Assembly (NCBI GenBank): GCA_914767715.1
Contig: OU612066.1
Location: forward strand, 7,445,001 to 7,509,000
Source of the DNA: Membranipora membranacea
Lineage: Eukaryota; Bryozoa; Gymnolaemata; Cheilostomatida; Membraniporidae
Direction: 5' to 3'
Length of the DNA: 64,000 nt
Within the stretch, counting starts at the first letter, position 1. Each line of letters opens with the position of its first letter. Below are positions 22,912 through 34,130 of this stretch, in pieces. The translations under genes were made by a program, and so were the position numbers. The notes under the pieces are model-generated. The model did not search any database. It was not told the origin of the DNA and saw only the letters and a program-made list of their open reading frames with translations.

Positions 22912-23835
22912 AGTGAGAGACCAAGGCCAAGTTTTTATGTTTGGGGCCAAGTTTTACTAATTTCAGCCAAGTTTCAGTACTTGGGCCAAGTTTTACTAAT
23001 TGGGGCCAATTTTCAGTACTTGGGGCCAAGTTTTACTAATTGGGGCCAATTTTCAGTACTTGGGGCCAAGTTTTACTAATTGGGGCCAAGTTTCAGTACT
23101 TGGGGCCAAGTTTTACTAATTGGGGCCAAGTTTCATTGCATTGGGCCAAGTTTTACTAATTGGGGCCAAGTTTCATTGCATTGGGCCAAGTTTTACTAAT
23201 TGGGGCCAAGTTTTACTAATTGGGGCCAAGTTTCAGTATATGGGGCCAAGTTTTAGTAATTGAGGCAACTTTTCAGTACATGGGGCCAAGTTTTATATTT
23301 CGGGCCAAGTTTCATTGCATTGGGCCAAGTTTCATATTTGGGGCCAAGTTTTACTAACCGGGGCCAGGTTTTACTAATTGGGGCCAAGTTGCATTGCATG
23401 GGGCCGAGTTTTGCTAATTGGGGCCAATTTTCAGTACTTGGGGCCAAGTTTTACTAATTGGGGCCAAGTTTCAGTATATGGGGCCAAGTTTTAGTAATTG
23501 AGGCAACTTTTCAGTACATGAGGCCAAGTTTTATATTTCGGGCCAAGTTTCATTGCATTGGGCCAAGTTTTACTAATTGGGGCCAAGCTTTACTAATTGG
23601 GGCAAATTTTCATTGCATTGGGCCAAGTTTCATATTTGGGGCCAAGTTTTACTAACCGGGGCCAGGTTTTACTAATTGGGGCCAAGTTTCATTGCATGGG
23701 GCCAAGTTTTACTAATTGGGGCCAAGCTTTACTAATTGGGGCCAAGTTTCATTGCATCGGGCCAAGTTTTATATTTGGAGCCAAGTTTGGCTCTGGCCAA
23801 GTTTGGCTCGGGCCAAGTTTGGCTCGGGCCAAGTT
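22912..23835. repeat. 20-bp minisatellite, about 45 copies
   Basis: Irregular tandem repetition of TTGGGGCCAAGTTTTACTAA and variants (CAGTACTT, CATTGCAT and ATATTT endings alternating), making higher-order blocks: 23209-23290 and 23450-23530 repeat almost exactly. The open frames across it on both strands are by-products of the repeat. It lies between loci C and E. Confidence 0.97.
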
Positions 23836-24006
23836 GTCGCGCTTCCTTCAATACACAATATGACATACACATTTATTTAGCTTTAGATATGATTAACCTG
23901 TAGATTAACCCTTGATCAGACACAAAACAGGCAGAACTCGCTCAAGAACCTTGGGTTAACTTGCCATAAAACAATTTGGCAGGCTGATTTTATGCAATTG
24001 TGAGAG

Positions 24007-25365
24007 CTACACGCCATACTGCTGACATCGGTTACCGATCACAATTGAGAATTTTGTGGCCTCTTTGTAGTTTTGGCTATAAGCATTTTTTCTCTCTAAT
24101 GGTAAATTTTTGTGCTAACGAGTTTTTGTGGCAAAGGAAAAGGTTACGAAATAGCAAAGGCAATTTAATTTTCAAGTAACGGAGCAAAAATAATTTTCAG
24201 CTTGCCATCGGTTTAAATAGTAATTCACATAATAATTTATTCAGTTGTTAATGCACCTCCTAGTCTATCTGTTACGACTTTGTGGTTGAATAGTCAATTG
24301 GTGATGGATTCTGGTCCATATTTCTGGACTGACATAAAGGGACACTTATCTGTAAAAAGTTGCAATTTGTCATGTTTTAATACAGCTGTATTGGATGGAA
24401 CAGAAATTACTGTTATTAGCTGTTTTTTTCCAAGCATTTAACCCCAACAAGGATGATATGGGAGAGGTATACACCAGAGTGTACTGGAGGCTCGAACAAT
24501 CAACCATTTGAAAGCTCCCCCAGTGGGAGTCAAACCCACGACTCCCACGGCTCTAATCGCCTTGCGCCGATATAGCAACCATGCTATCTGATCGCACCAT
24601 GACCCCAAATGGATGAGTATTGTTAATCTGAAGCATAGAAAAAGATGATTTGTATGTCCATAAGTTTGATCAGAGAAAAAAACAAGAGACACATGTAACC
24701 TGGAAAATTGGTAAGCGTACCATCTGTTCTGTTTCAAAATCAATAGCTGCAAATCTTCTTCCTCATGACTGAATATTGATTTTTGACGACAGGGAAATTC
24801 TGATTTATCAGGTCATTGATATTGAATAGCAAAACCTCAAGACGATTGCAAACAGTAGACGAAAGGAATTACATGTACACTGGTCAGGGGAACTTGTCAA
24901 TCCAATTACGTGTAGGTGCCAGTACTGTGTTTGTTTATGCGGGCATAAGTTATCGATTTGTAGCCAAAATAATCCATTAAACAGGTCAAACATTTAGAAA
25001 GAACCCAAAAACACTACATCGCGAGAAAACCATTCTCTATGATTTTACTAGGATTGCATAATCAAAACATGAGACATTGATGCAAGATTGACAGCTGACT
25101 AGTAATTCACAGTGAAACAATTTAATTGAGTAGACCAAGTGGTGAGTTACATTGAAAGCTGATAATTGATTTCCATACTTTTGACATTTGATACACATTT
25201 TCATCCCTTGTGCTCGGAACTGACTTGCATAGCCACATCCTGCGGGTCATCCTGGAATGATAAGTACTTTATAAACTCACCTTTCTTCACTGTTGCTGCA
25301 AATGGTGGTAGAGGATGTATCGCATGTAGTGCTTCTAACAGGATTTGTAAGAGTACTGTTTGCAT
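24007..25365 (-). pseudogene. Locus E: remnant of a fifth secreted CBM14-family gene
   Basis: Exon 1, 25281-25365, is again exactly 85 nt: ATG at 25363-25365, a moderately hydrophobic start (MQTVLLQILLEALHA), then PPFAATVKK and the donor GTGAG, matching VPSVAAILKK in locus C. An exon 6 relative lies at 24007-24076 after TAG: NYKEATKF and IGNRCQQYGV, then a stop. Exons 2-5 were not found; a SINE (24425-24600) occupies part of the interior. This is the most diverged copy. Confidence 0.55.
24425..24600 (-). mobile_element. tRNA-derived SINE-like element in locus E
   Basis: The minus strand has a tRNA-like head (GGTGCGATCAGATAGCATGG, down from 24598) and a B-box GTGGGTTTGACTC at 24527-24539. On the plus strand a core with GAAAGCTCCC follows the tail (24510); the same core word recurs at 39047 and in every array unit (44814, 52840, 60136). 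These likely belong to one family. Confidence 0.6.
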
Positions 25366-25739
25366 TCCAATTTAATGTATTAGCAGTATATATTTATGCT
25401 CTTCATTTTTATAAGAATCATTGAAGTGAAGGTGAGATTAGCCTTGATCAGGCACAATGCACTAATACAGAATGAATTATGGCCCATCATTGTAATTTCT
25501 ATAGTAAATAAATTTGGCAGGATCCAAATAAATGACTTTCCTCGATGAAATCAAATTCGCAGGCACTATAAATATCATTAAAGTTTGTCTACTATGTTTC
25601 CTGACTCTGTGATATAAAAGTTGAATAAATCAAATACAATTTATTGCTATGCAGTGCCCTTTTTAGGGCCAATGAGAATATGCTTACATTAATAATTAAG
25701 ATCAACTCATCTATTTAGCTCACTCTTGTACAAGGTAAG

Positions 25740-25865
25740 GGTGGGCAAGCTAGAGCTATGTACGAAGAGCTCACCTCCATTAGCAGCAAGGGTAGTAACC
25801 GGGATTCGAACCTGAAACTCTCAGATTGAGAAGCTGGAATCCTAACCAACACCCTGCCACCCTTA
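25740..25865 (-). mobile_element. tRNA-like SINE fragment
   Basis: Minus-strand B-box GGTTCGAATCCCGG (25799-25812) with tRNA-like sequence upstream (AGGGTGGCAGGGTGTTGG, down from 25863). Too irregular for an intact tRNA gene. Confidence 0.5.
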
Positions 25866-26044
25866 TAATTATCAATGTGTGGCACAAACACACTTATTCA
25901 ACACAAAAACATTTACCTTAAGGCAATCATATCAAATCTATCAGAAAAGGTTTAGTTTGCCAATTATAGCTTTGCAGCAATAAATCTGACAGTTTTTATG
26001 AAATATCTCTTCATCTGTAGAGGTATTAAAAAATGATTTGTTCA

Positions 26045-26205
26045 TGGATAAACACATACCAAACAGATACCAAACAGATACCAAACACATACCAAACACA
26101 TACCAAACACATACCAAGCACATACCAAACACATACCAATCACATACCAAACACATACCAAACACGTACCAAACACATACCAAACACATACCAATCACAT
26201 TCGCC
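26045..26205. repeat. 11-bp microsatellite (CACATACCAAA)n
   Basis: About fourteen tandem copies with single-base variants (CAGATACCAAA first, then CACATACCAAT and CACGTACCAAA). The frames on both strands across it are artefacts of the repeat. Confidence 0.97.
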
Positions 26206-27147
26206 TCAGAAATAAATCTAAGGACACATATGAGATTTAAACAAAGCTGGTATCCTTATTCTATGTTTTTTGGTCCATGTTATGGAGATTAATGATGTGT
26301 AACCTTGTCACGTGGCCACAGCAGACATGTGACATGCATAGGTATGGTTGACCTTGTAGAAAAAGGTCAATGTTCCCAAATATATTCAAGGTCAAGATAT
26401 GCAATCAGGATGCAATGATTATGAGGTCATAGACATGATACAGACAGTAAATTGTGTGGCACCTTGCCAGGCAAACTTTTTATAACATACTTTCATAGAT
26501 AGTCTCAAACTGATTTTTAAAAGCAGTATATGATTATGATTGGATTGTTACTCCTATAGTTATGAAAGTACTTAAAGAAACGAAAATACGGCCTGGCAGA
26601 TAAATGTAGAAGGGAATACATTTTCTGCTGTTTCGAAATCCCTTTATCAGAATCTGATGGATTTAGTTCCATTGAACTCCTGATTATTATGAAATATAAA
26701 ACAATACTCGTTTCCATAGTTATGCATTTGGTCCTTCCAAATGTGAAACCGATGAAACATTCCTGAAGAAAGAATGTAGTTTGGCTGGGATCGCAATGAG
26801 AATATTAGTGTCTTCAGAGTCAAAGCAAATTGCTAGTGACGGACCGACGATTGCCAGTTGTCAAAGATGTAATGTGTTATCCAACACAATCATTGTCTAG
26901 GAGTTGTATAAGATAATCAACTTTATTAATATTACGTATATGTTTGAAGGTTTGACAATAATTGTTGTTTAATTCATCAGAGTGGTGTCATGGCGAAAAA
27001 AATTGTTCGTCTAAATAATATTACGAATTAAGTCATATCTGGCATTACTAGAAGTTTATAAAAACTGTTTGACAACACTGTATAAGCTAAGCTAAGTTTT
27101 TATCAACTGCAATATTGCTCTTCTTTATGCGCCGAGGATGGTAAAAT
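26206..27147. other. Spacer; no feature recognised
   Basis: AT-rich sequence downstream of locus D. The minus-strand frame 26517-26717 has no recognisable domain. Confidence 0.5.
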
Positions 27148-28088
27148 TCAGTACAAAATTATCAAGCAATGCTGTAAAGGCTGATAACTCAAGGCATCAG
27201 CTGGACATGTGAATTCTTGCAAGTTTGGACAGCGTTCGGTGGCAGCAACGCTCAAGTTCTTACTGAATCGCGCAGATATCTCACATCCCTTATCGTATGC
27301 ACACTGGAAGAATTTCTTGGCGTCTTTGTAGTTTTCACCAGCGAAATAAAAAAAACAAAGGAAAATATAACATTCAAATTCGATATTTGTTAATGCTAAT
27401 AATGTCTGCAGCTGAGGACTTCTTGTCCCTTTACACCTTGAGACGATTCATGATGATAATCAACCAACCATTTTTGCATCACATCACAGCCAAAACTGAT
27501 GCTAATTCGGGTCTCAAAAGCAGTTCAATGTTAGTTTACATTGTTCTTTCTCATTTTAACTCCCAAGATGGATTTTTGACTTACCACAGTAGACGCGGTC
27601 TAATATTCTTGCTGTTAAAGTTGATGCGGTCCTCAGAATTCATCATTAGTGCGAAACTGGGTATGATATCACAGCCTGTATAAGATTGAAAAAAATGTGT
27701 TAGAACAGGATTAATTTTTGCATTGTTTGTGGTGAGAGTAAATGATGAATTTAGAGCACATTTGGTTACCCACAGTGTAAGGAATACCCGCAGACCGAAA
27801 ACTTTTTTTTTAGTCAGACGGTAAGCACTGCTGACAATATTTGATACGATTTATGAGCAAACAGAAACGAATTCACTCAGCAAAAATTAATATACTCCCC
27901 TCGCTGTTCAAAATGAGACAAAATCCTGTGAAGGCTGCTGCCAATTGTGACGGAAAGTTAATGCAGAAACAAGGCTTTATAAAAATCTGGATTTGAACCT
28001 CTGGCAATGAAGAATGGTTACAGTTTCACTTGCGGTTTTATTTTGAGATGTAACTTTGAAAACAGTCAGGTGAGTGGTAAGGTCTAAG

Positions 28089-28387
28089 GGAGGATATCTT
28101 CTGGCATGTCAATGGGATGACCAGTGTCATTGTACATGGCAATTATGATGTCGCCGCCCTGTCCTTATGATATCCAGTCTCGCCATACTTGTTATTACAT
28201 AATGACATCGTAGTGTTGAAGTGCTATTATGAAAATAAGTATGGTTGACACCCGTATTTTGTTACGTGACTTCAAGAGGCGCGAAGACACTAACAACAAC
28301 GTGTCTGCAATAACAAAGTCTGCAACATTCACTACAAACTACTTTTAAAGATGCCTGGAGGATATCTTCTGGCATGTCAATGGGATG
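28089..28387. repeat. 31-bp direct repeats 268 bp apart, in intron 4 of locus D
   Basis: The block GGAGGATATCTTCTGGCATG and the next 11 bases occur identically at 28089-28119 and 28357-28387. They may flank an insertion or reflect a local duplication. Confidence 0.85.
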
Positions 28388-28829
28388 TCGTTAGGATGAT
28401 ACCCATGCTGCAGATCAAATTGGTGTCCGCCTCAACAATTATTTGATAAGTAAATCTGCCATTAAATTAGGAAGGTTTTTACAAACTGACAATATTACAT
28501 CTCCTCAGTGACTTAAATGAAAATTGGCTATAATTTGGCCTTATCAAATACTTAAATCAGTGGGCAATTATTCAGCACAGTATGAATTGCTCAACCCATT
28601 GTTACCATAAATTCAGTCACTGTTTGAATACACAATGGGAACAGGATTAGATGCATGTTTTGAGTTAGTACAGCAACAGATATGTTTTATGAATTTCAAT
28701 GGTCCCATATAAAATTTGAAAACATTTATAACATTTAGTATTTAGTCTGGGCGGAAGACATCTGAGTTAGGTTGTGATTGTTATTTGAAAGCGGGGATTG
28801 GTGTGGTCAGTTTAATACAAATATTTTCC

Positions 28830-29440
28830 TAATTTCCTGGGATTAGGGGAGAGGCAAGGAGAGTATTGTTGGTAGTAAAGGGTGTGCGAGCCAGCGAGGC
28901 AATAATCTGATGGGTTTGACCATGAGGGATACAACATGGTGCTATATGCAAGCCACTGTATCTCACAACTAGGGGTAAGGAGTCGACACTAGATATCAGA
29001 TACTCACAAGTTGAAAGATCAAACTTTGCTGGGGGGGATGCGATCATTATGAATAAATTACAGTCAAATTACAAATTACAGAAAAAGCAGTTGCACTTGA
29101 ATTATATTTACATCATAGTCTGCCAAAGAATATTTAATAGGCAAATCAAATTCATTTATAAACAAATGTCATTCCATTGCCATTTTGGACCAAAAAATAC
29201 TAAACCTGAAATTACTTTTCTTCTTGAGGAAATACTTGCAGTAATTTTGAGCTTAAACCCTCTGTCAAAGACTTTCTTCAAACACTGCATACCATACTGT
29301 TATCAAGTTGAATTGAAAAGTGAGCTGCTGAGCAGGCTGCTGAGCAGGCTGCTGAGCACATACAGCTTCTATAGGTATCCGATGTACCTGAAACTCAAAT
29401 CTTACCTCGGCCATGATCGCCAGCAAATATTGTAGCATTT
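28830..29440. other. Intron 4 of locus D, remaining part
   Basis: The plus-strand frame 29049-29435 contains a 12-bp triplication (GAGCAGGCTGCT-type, 29326-29360) and no recognisable domain. I treat it as non-coding. A minus-strand ATGGCCGAG followed by GTAAGA at 29410-29418 looks like a start exon but has no supported continuation. Confidence 0.4.
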
Positions 29441-31042
29441 ATAAAAGTCAGGAAGAGATAATCACCAACAGGCATATTTTTATTTAAGTCTCTGAGTCAG
29501 CCACATTTTTGAAAAAAAACAACACATTTTTGATGACATTTTGGTGACATGCCACTAGCCATACAATTTGACAGCGCATAGCTGTGACTCCACCTTTAAC
29601 AATAGCAGCAGGACTTGATTTCATTATGAAAATGATTGATTTTTTATCAATAACACACTTGTAGACACAATTTGGGGATTTTGGCAGCCCTAAGCACGCA
29701 GAAAGCTCACTGGATTATAAATAACCTATCTTTTGAGAAGGTGAATTTTTCGATTACTTCATATGCTCTTTGGGATGCTATTATATAGCTTGTTTGAGTT
29801 CTCACCTTTTCCAATTTCGGGTATTGGACATTCAGTCTCTCTTTGACGAGCGTCGATGTTTCGGAAGAGGCCCAGTACCCTTGCCACTTGATTGTTGACT
29901 ATACATTTTGGTAGCAAATGTTTGATTATTTTGATGGCTCTGTAATGTATAAACAAAAACCAATTGAATTTATACAAACACTTGATACTCTATGGCATAT
30001 CACAAATCAAATTCTTAGCAATTTCATATTTCAAAGTTGTTGATGAATTCATGGAAAGCATGACATCTTTTCGAATTACCGCCAAAGCAGCCCTGAATCA
30101 ATTTTTGAGTAACTGATAATGTCGATATATAGCATTTGCGAAACTGTGTGGGGCTTGTAACATTTGAAGTAAGGTCAGATGCATAGGATAGCTAGGTTAG
30201 ATCTGCCAGATGCACCAGTTGGGCCAACAAACATGCTCGTTCTACCCGTAGTATGGCAGGATGGGAAGTCAAAGCAGACCCAATTAGTATATTATGAGTA
30301 TTAGTATAGCTATTAATGGGCCTGTGTGGCACTTTTACAAGGCCGTAGCCTATATAAAAGTTTTAATCTTATGGATAGTATGGTGTGTGAAGCCAGACCT
30401 TTAGCCGATTGGATTTTCAAAGCTTGAATTGGAATTAATAATAATTAATTGGATTGGAATTAATAACAATTAATTATTAATTAATTAATCAGTTCTTGCC
30501 CTTCCTTCTGCTATTTATGTTTGTGATTTCAATTGCAGCATTTCTATTATGCATTTTTATCAATATTTTTATGATTTTTAAATTCTCAGTTAGGGACTGA
30601 ATTAAAATCTCACCCAGAGCAATTCCCAGTCCTCCTTAGGTCAAAAACTTCTTCAAAACGCTCTGTGAACTCAACTTCACACCCTGGAAAATTGCACATA
30701 AATAAAACAAATAAAATGAGTCTGACTTGTATTAGTTGAAAAATCGCATATAGAATTAAAAAAAAATGTTAGCAACTGCATTAGAGGAATTTTACCACAT
30801 GTATGTTCTGAAATAAATGATTGCGTATGAAGGTTTTCCTACTACTATGTGCTAGAATTTGTCTATTATTTTGATGAACACTGATAAATTACTTACGTAG
30901 TGGTCCACAACCTTCACAGGCTACCTCTCGAGACCAGTCACAGGCTACCTCTCGAGACCAGTCACAGACACAGGTATCCACATTGAATATGAGTCCTGGA
31001 GGGCAGCTGTGGGTGGTAGTGAGTTTGGTGGTGTTGTCATAC

Positions 31043-32159
31043 CCCAAAACTCCTCAAAAGTCCCAAAAAATAGCTGTTGGCATTTCCTGTGTGCACCATG
31101 GTTAATGAAAGCGGCTTCCTATGCGAGAACTTTCAAAAAAACTTTGTTTGGCCACAGTAATGGTCATGTGGACAGCATATAATGTTATGCAAAAGTGGAG
31201 GAAATATTAGCCTGTATTCGAGAGTCTACTGTCTTCGCAATATGCAAGCTAATTTGTTGAAAGTCAATGTGTATGGCATTTGAAGTGTATTCCAAGAGAA
31301 AATCATAATTAATTTTGTTTCGAGCCTATGATCTGTTCTGAAATAATGATTGAAGTTTCACATATTTTCATGGTTTCACAAAAAAATGAATTTTGGACTA
31401 GTCATAATATATCAAAGAAAATTAAATTTTAGGATGAACGCAATCTCAAAGTATACATTACACCTGTTTTGAAATTTCTTGCAATTTATCTGACTCCTCC
31501 GTCTGCATTGACAAAAACAGCGTTTTCTGCCTCATTTCCTCCCTAAAATGACACAACGTCACGGAATCAGTAGCTCGGCAGCTTTCCAACAGTATATGAT
31601 ATGTTGATATTCTGATCGGTCTTTGACACTAGCTTAAGACACAAAACATAGATCGATCAGTTCTAAATGAGAGATATGTGTTATCTTTACAGAAATGTGA
31701 GATTATGGCATTATCAGTGTTTTGCTATCAAACATTGACAACTACTGTCATTGTGAACTTTTGCAAGTGCTGTATTATTATACAAAAGTAGCTCATGAGG
31801 GTTTTCCATTTTGCAATGGAAAATATCATCAGAGCACCTTTGTTTTATGTTGAATAATCAATTGAGGTCGATTGTAGGGGGGTAGTTATTTAGATAAGGA
31901 TGAGCATAGAGTAATTTTGTGATTGTGTAACTGCTGCGCCAATGTTATTACACTCTCTAACACTGTATCCCTCTATTTTTTGGGGTAACGACAGAATAAT
32001 TGTATAGCCAAAAATCATAAAGTCATAGGTCACAATCATATCTACATATTTGTGCACATTAACGTGATATATCGCTTTTTAAAACTTTTTAATATTGTAT
32101 TGGTGATTATGTTTAATGGTTATTTTCACAGTTTAAAACTCTCAAATATTTGACTTTGA
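31043..32159. other. No feature recognised
   Basis: AT-rich DNA upstream of the broken 5' end of locus D. Neither a signal-peptide exon of the 85-nt type nor a repeat shared with the rest of the window was seen. Confidence 0.45.
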
Positions 32160-33655
32160 GTCGCAGTGACCTCTGGAAGTTCATTTTGGGGCAAAAAGTG
32201 CCCTTTTTAAATTGTGCTCTCTGTGCCTTGTTTTTGAGGTATTTGATTTGTTTATGCTTTCACCATATAGAGGAGGCATGGCACTAACTGGAGGAGTGAT
32301 ATTTTGGTGAAACTTTATGATTTTAGGCCTCCTGTCTTCGAGGCTTGAAATTGATTTTTGCAATGGTAATAGGTAGTGATGGCAAATTGTCAGATTTTGG
32401 CGAGACGGGACGAGACCGAGACAGCAAGAAAATTCGGGACGAGCCCGGGACGAGACCGAGATATATAACGATGCCGATAAAACATTCTTCAGATATCACA
32501 ATTTAAAAGAATGGTGGATATTCATTCACTATCACTAGTGCAATCAGCTTATAGTACATTTGATTCAAGTTGTAACTTATGATCTATAGCAATAAGGATC
32601 TATGTTGAAACCAAGTTTCATCAAATTCTGTCAAGTATTTATTGAATTATAGAAAGCCACACGCTCGCGCAGATTTCCACTAATTCTTGCAAATTAAATT
32701 TTGTATGAGTATCAGCCTGCCACACATGATTGTCATTGCCCAAATTTATACTCATAATTTATGGGTGTAATCCTACTGTAATCCTCCTCAGCCAATCTAA
32801 AACATAGGCCTATCTATAGTGATAACTAAACAATGAACTAAAGGTTTAGTTCATTGAACTAAATAAAATAGTAAAACCAAGGAGAAGCTGTTTCTTCTCG
32901 TTTATTATACCAACCAGTCAAGTGATTCAGCTTCTGGATATGCTTAGGCTCAACTATCTCCTCATATTTATACAATTTTATACCCCATTAGTCATTGTAT
33001 CCCTTCTCCCTCTTGCCCCAGGTCCAAATCAATGAGAAAGCTCCACATTGATCATCCATTCCATCTTTTTAACAGAAGTTGTTTACATAGATATGGCCTT
33101 GACTTATCAATCAAAACAGACAGCCAATCAATCAAATCTGACAGCCAATCATATAACATTTCCGTTAAATAATTGCAGCAAAAGCATGACTAATACTATC
33201 ATTCCATTATATCATAGTCAGAATTACATGACATCATATAAGAGTCTGGGTGAAGGCAATGTTTTGACCAGCTACTACCATTTACAATGCCAGTGGTCTC
33301 GACCTGTAGTAAGAGTTGTCTGTCTCGACGAGACGAGATACTGTCCCGAGGAGACAAGTCTCGCGAGACCGGGAATTGTCCCGTCTCGTTGCCATCACTA
33401 GTAATAGGGCCATTTCTGACCCCTCATTACATGCGACCCCAATAATGAAGAAACTAAAATTTCCATGTCATTATACCATTTTGGTCTTGTACTGTCATTT
33501 TAATCAATAATCTTACCAGCTTACAGATCCTGATTGTCACAACTGTGACAGATAATAACCCAAATTTTAACTAATTTAGGTCAACATTTTCCAGCCAAAA
33601 ATCAGAAATTCAGAAAGATGTCAGTCAAATTTGTTGTCAGCATGATGAACAACAG
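32160..33655. repeat. Dispersed repeat R2, interrupted by a hAT-type element
   Basis: 32160-32373 plus 33401-33655 together are an inverted, diverged copy of 42990-43445 in the array (also 51310-51770 and 59045-59500). Landmarks are the GAGGTATTTGATT stretch, AGGAGGCATGGCACT, and TTTCTGAATTTCTGATTTTT in inverse orientation. The array copies lack the insertion. No coding content. Confidence 0.85.
32374..33400. mobile_element. hAT-type non-autonomous DNA transposon, 1,027 bp
   Basis: Terminal inverted repeats TAGTGATGGCAA (32374-32385) and its inverse complement (33389-33400), with a second inverted block CGAGACGGGAC at 32401 and 33378-33388. It is flanked by a perfect 8-bp direct repeat GTAATAGG (32366-32373 and 33401-33408). 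TIR length and form and the 8-bp target duplication fit the hAT superfamily. The related repeat copies at 43234-43241, 51552-51559 and 59280-59287 carry this octamer once, on the opposite strand, as empty sites. The interior has no transposase frame (frames 33048-33401 and 33316-33510 show nothing known), so mobility would have needed an enzyme from elsewhere. Confidence 0.9.
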
Positions 33656-33839
33656 GAGATGTCGTAAAAATCACACCTTGCTTGTTTAGTTTAGTTCATT
33701 CTTATCAGATCTGATATACCTGCATAAAAATTGCTGACATTGTATGACATTTGGAGATTTGGGAAGCTGCGATGTCTCCTCTTGGTAAGACATTGCATAT
33801 GGAGTGATTAAACATATTTCTATTATGAAGCGAGCGGAT

Positions 33840-34090
33840 TGGATAACTTAACACTTTTCTGAAGTGGAAATCAGTGAGTTGAAATACAAGAATACAAGAG
33901 CAATTAATGTTTCTTCGTAGCTCCAGAAGGATGTTATTAAGAGATTGTTTCCTGAACCCTTCAAGTCTTTGCTTGTTGTTGTCAGATAAGATAGAGTACC
34001 ATAGTGGGGCAGCATAGCTGATGACAGATGCATTGCTTGTCGAAATACAACACTTTCTTATAGCATTATTGGGTTCTCATTCCTATCTAT
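33840..34090 (-). mobile_element. Non-LTR retrotransposon fragment, end of the reverse transcriptase ORF
   Basis: The minus strand reads SVISYAAPLWYSILSDNNKQ, then RLEGFRKQSLNNILLEL. It is the counterpart of 1795-2060 with separate indels. The upstream 33660-33720 matches the array gene's intron (46385-46450), so two repeats meet here. Confidence 0.6.
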
Positions 34091-34130
34091 GCACTTAAAA
34101 TTACTTCCACAGTTGGCACTGCGTTTCATG

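Larger units (their letters stand above)
27148..31042 (-). pseudogene. Locus D: diverged, 5'-truncated CBM14-family gene
   Basis: Exon 2 survives only from 31042 to 30897 and gives the clearest CBM14 signature of the family: HSCPPGLIFNVDTCVCDWSREVAC. A 24-bp tandem duplication in it adds a second DWSREVAC. Donor GTAAGT. Exon 3, 30614-30683, is complete with CCAG acceptor and GTGAG donor (CEVEFTERFEEVFDLRR, then NCSG). Exon 4, 29806-29939, is open and one codon longer than in B and C. Exon 5, 27585-27675, is open. Exon 6, 27148-27337, is open (FFQCAYDKGCEISARF, ERCPNLQEFTCP) and runs to a later stop, but GG replaces the acceptor AG. Sequence upstream of 31042 is unrelated, so the signal peptide and first half of exon 2 are gone. 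It differs clearly from A-C and represents an older branch. Confidence 0.72.

Noticed and set aside
22912-23835. CRISPR array
   Set aside because: Units are contiguous 20-mers with no spacers, and the DNA is plainly animal.
23253-23863. Frames with GPSF..WGQV-type repeats on both strands
   Set aside because: Translations of the 20-bp minisatellite.
25941-26292. Frames with VCVWYVFGMC-type or IPNTYQTHTK-type repeats
   Set aside because: Translations of the 11-bp microsatellite.
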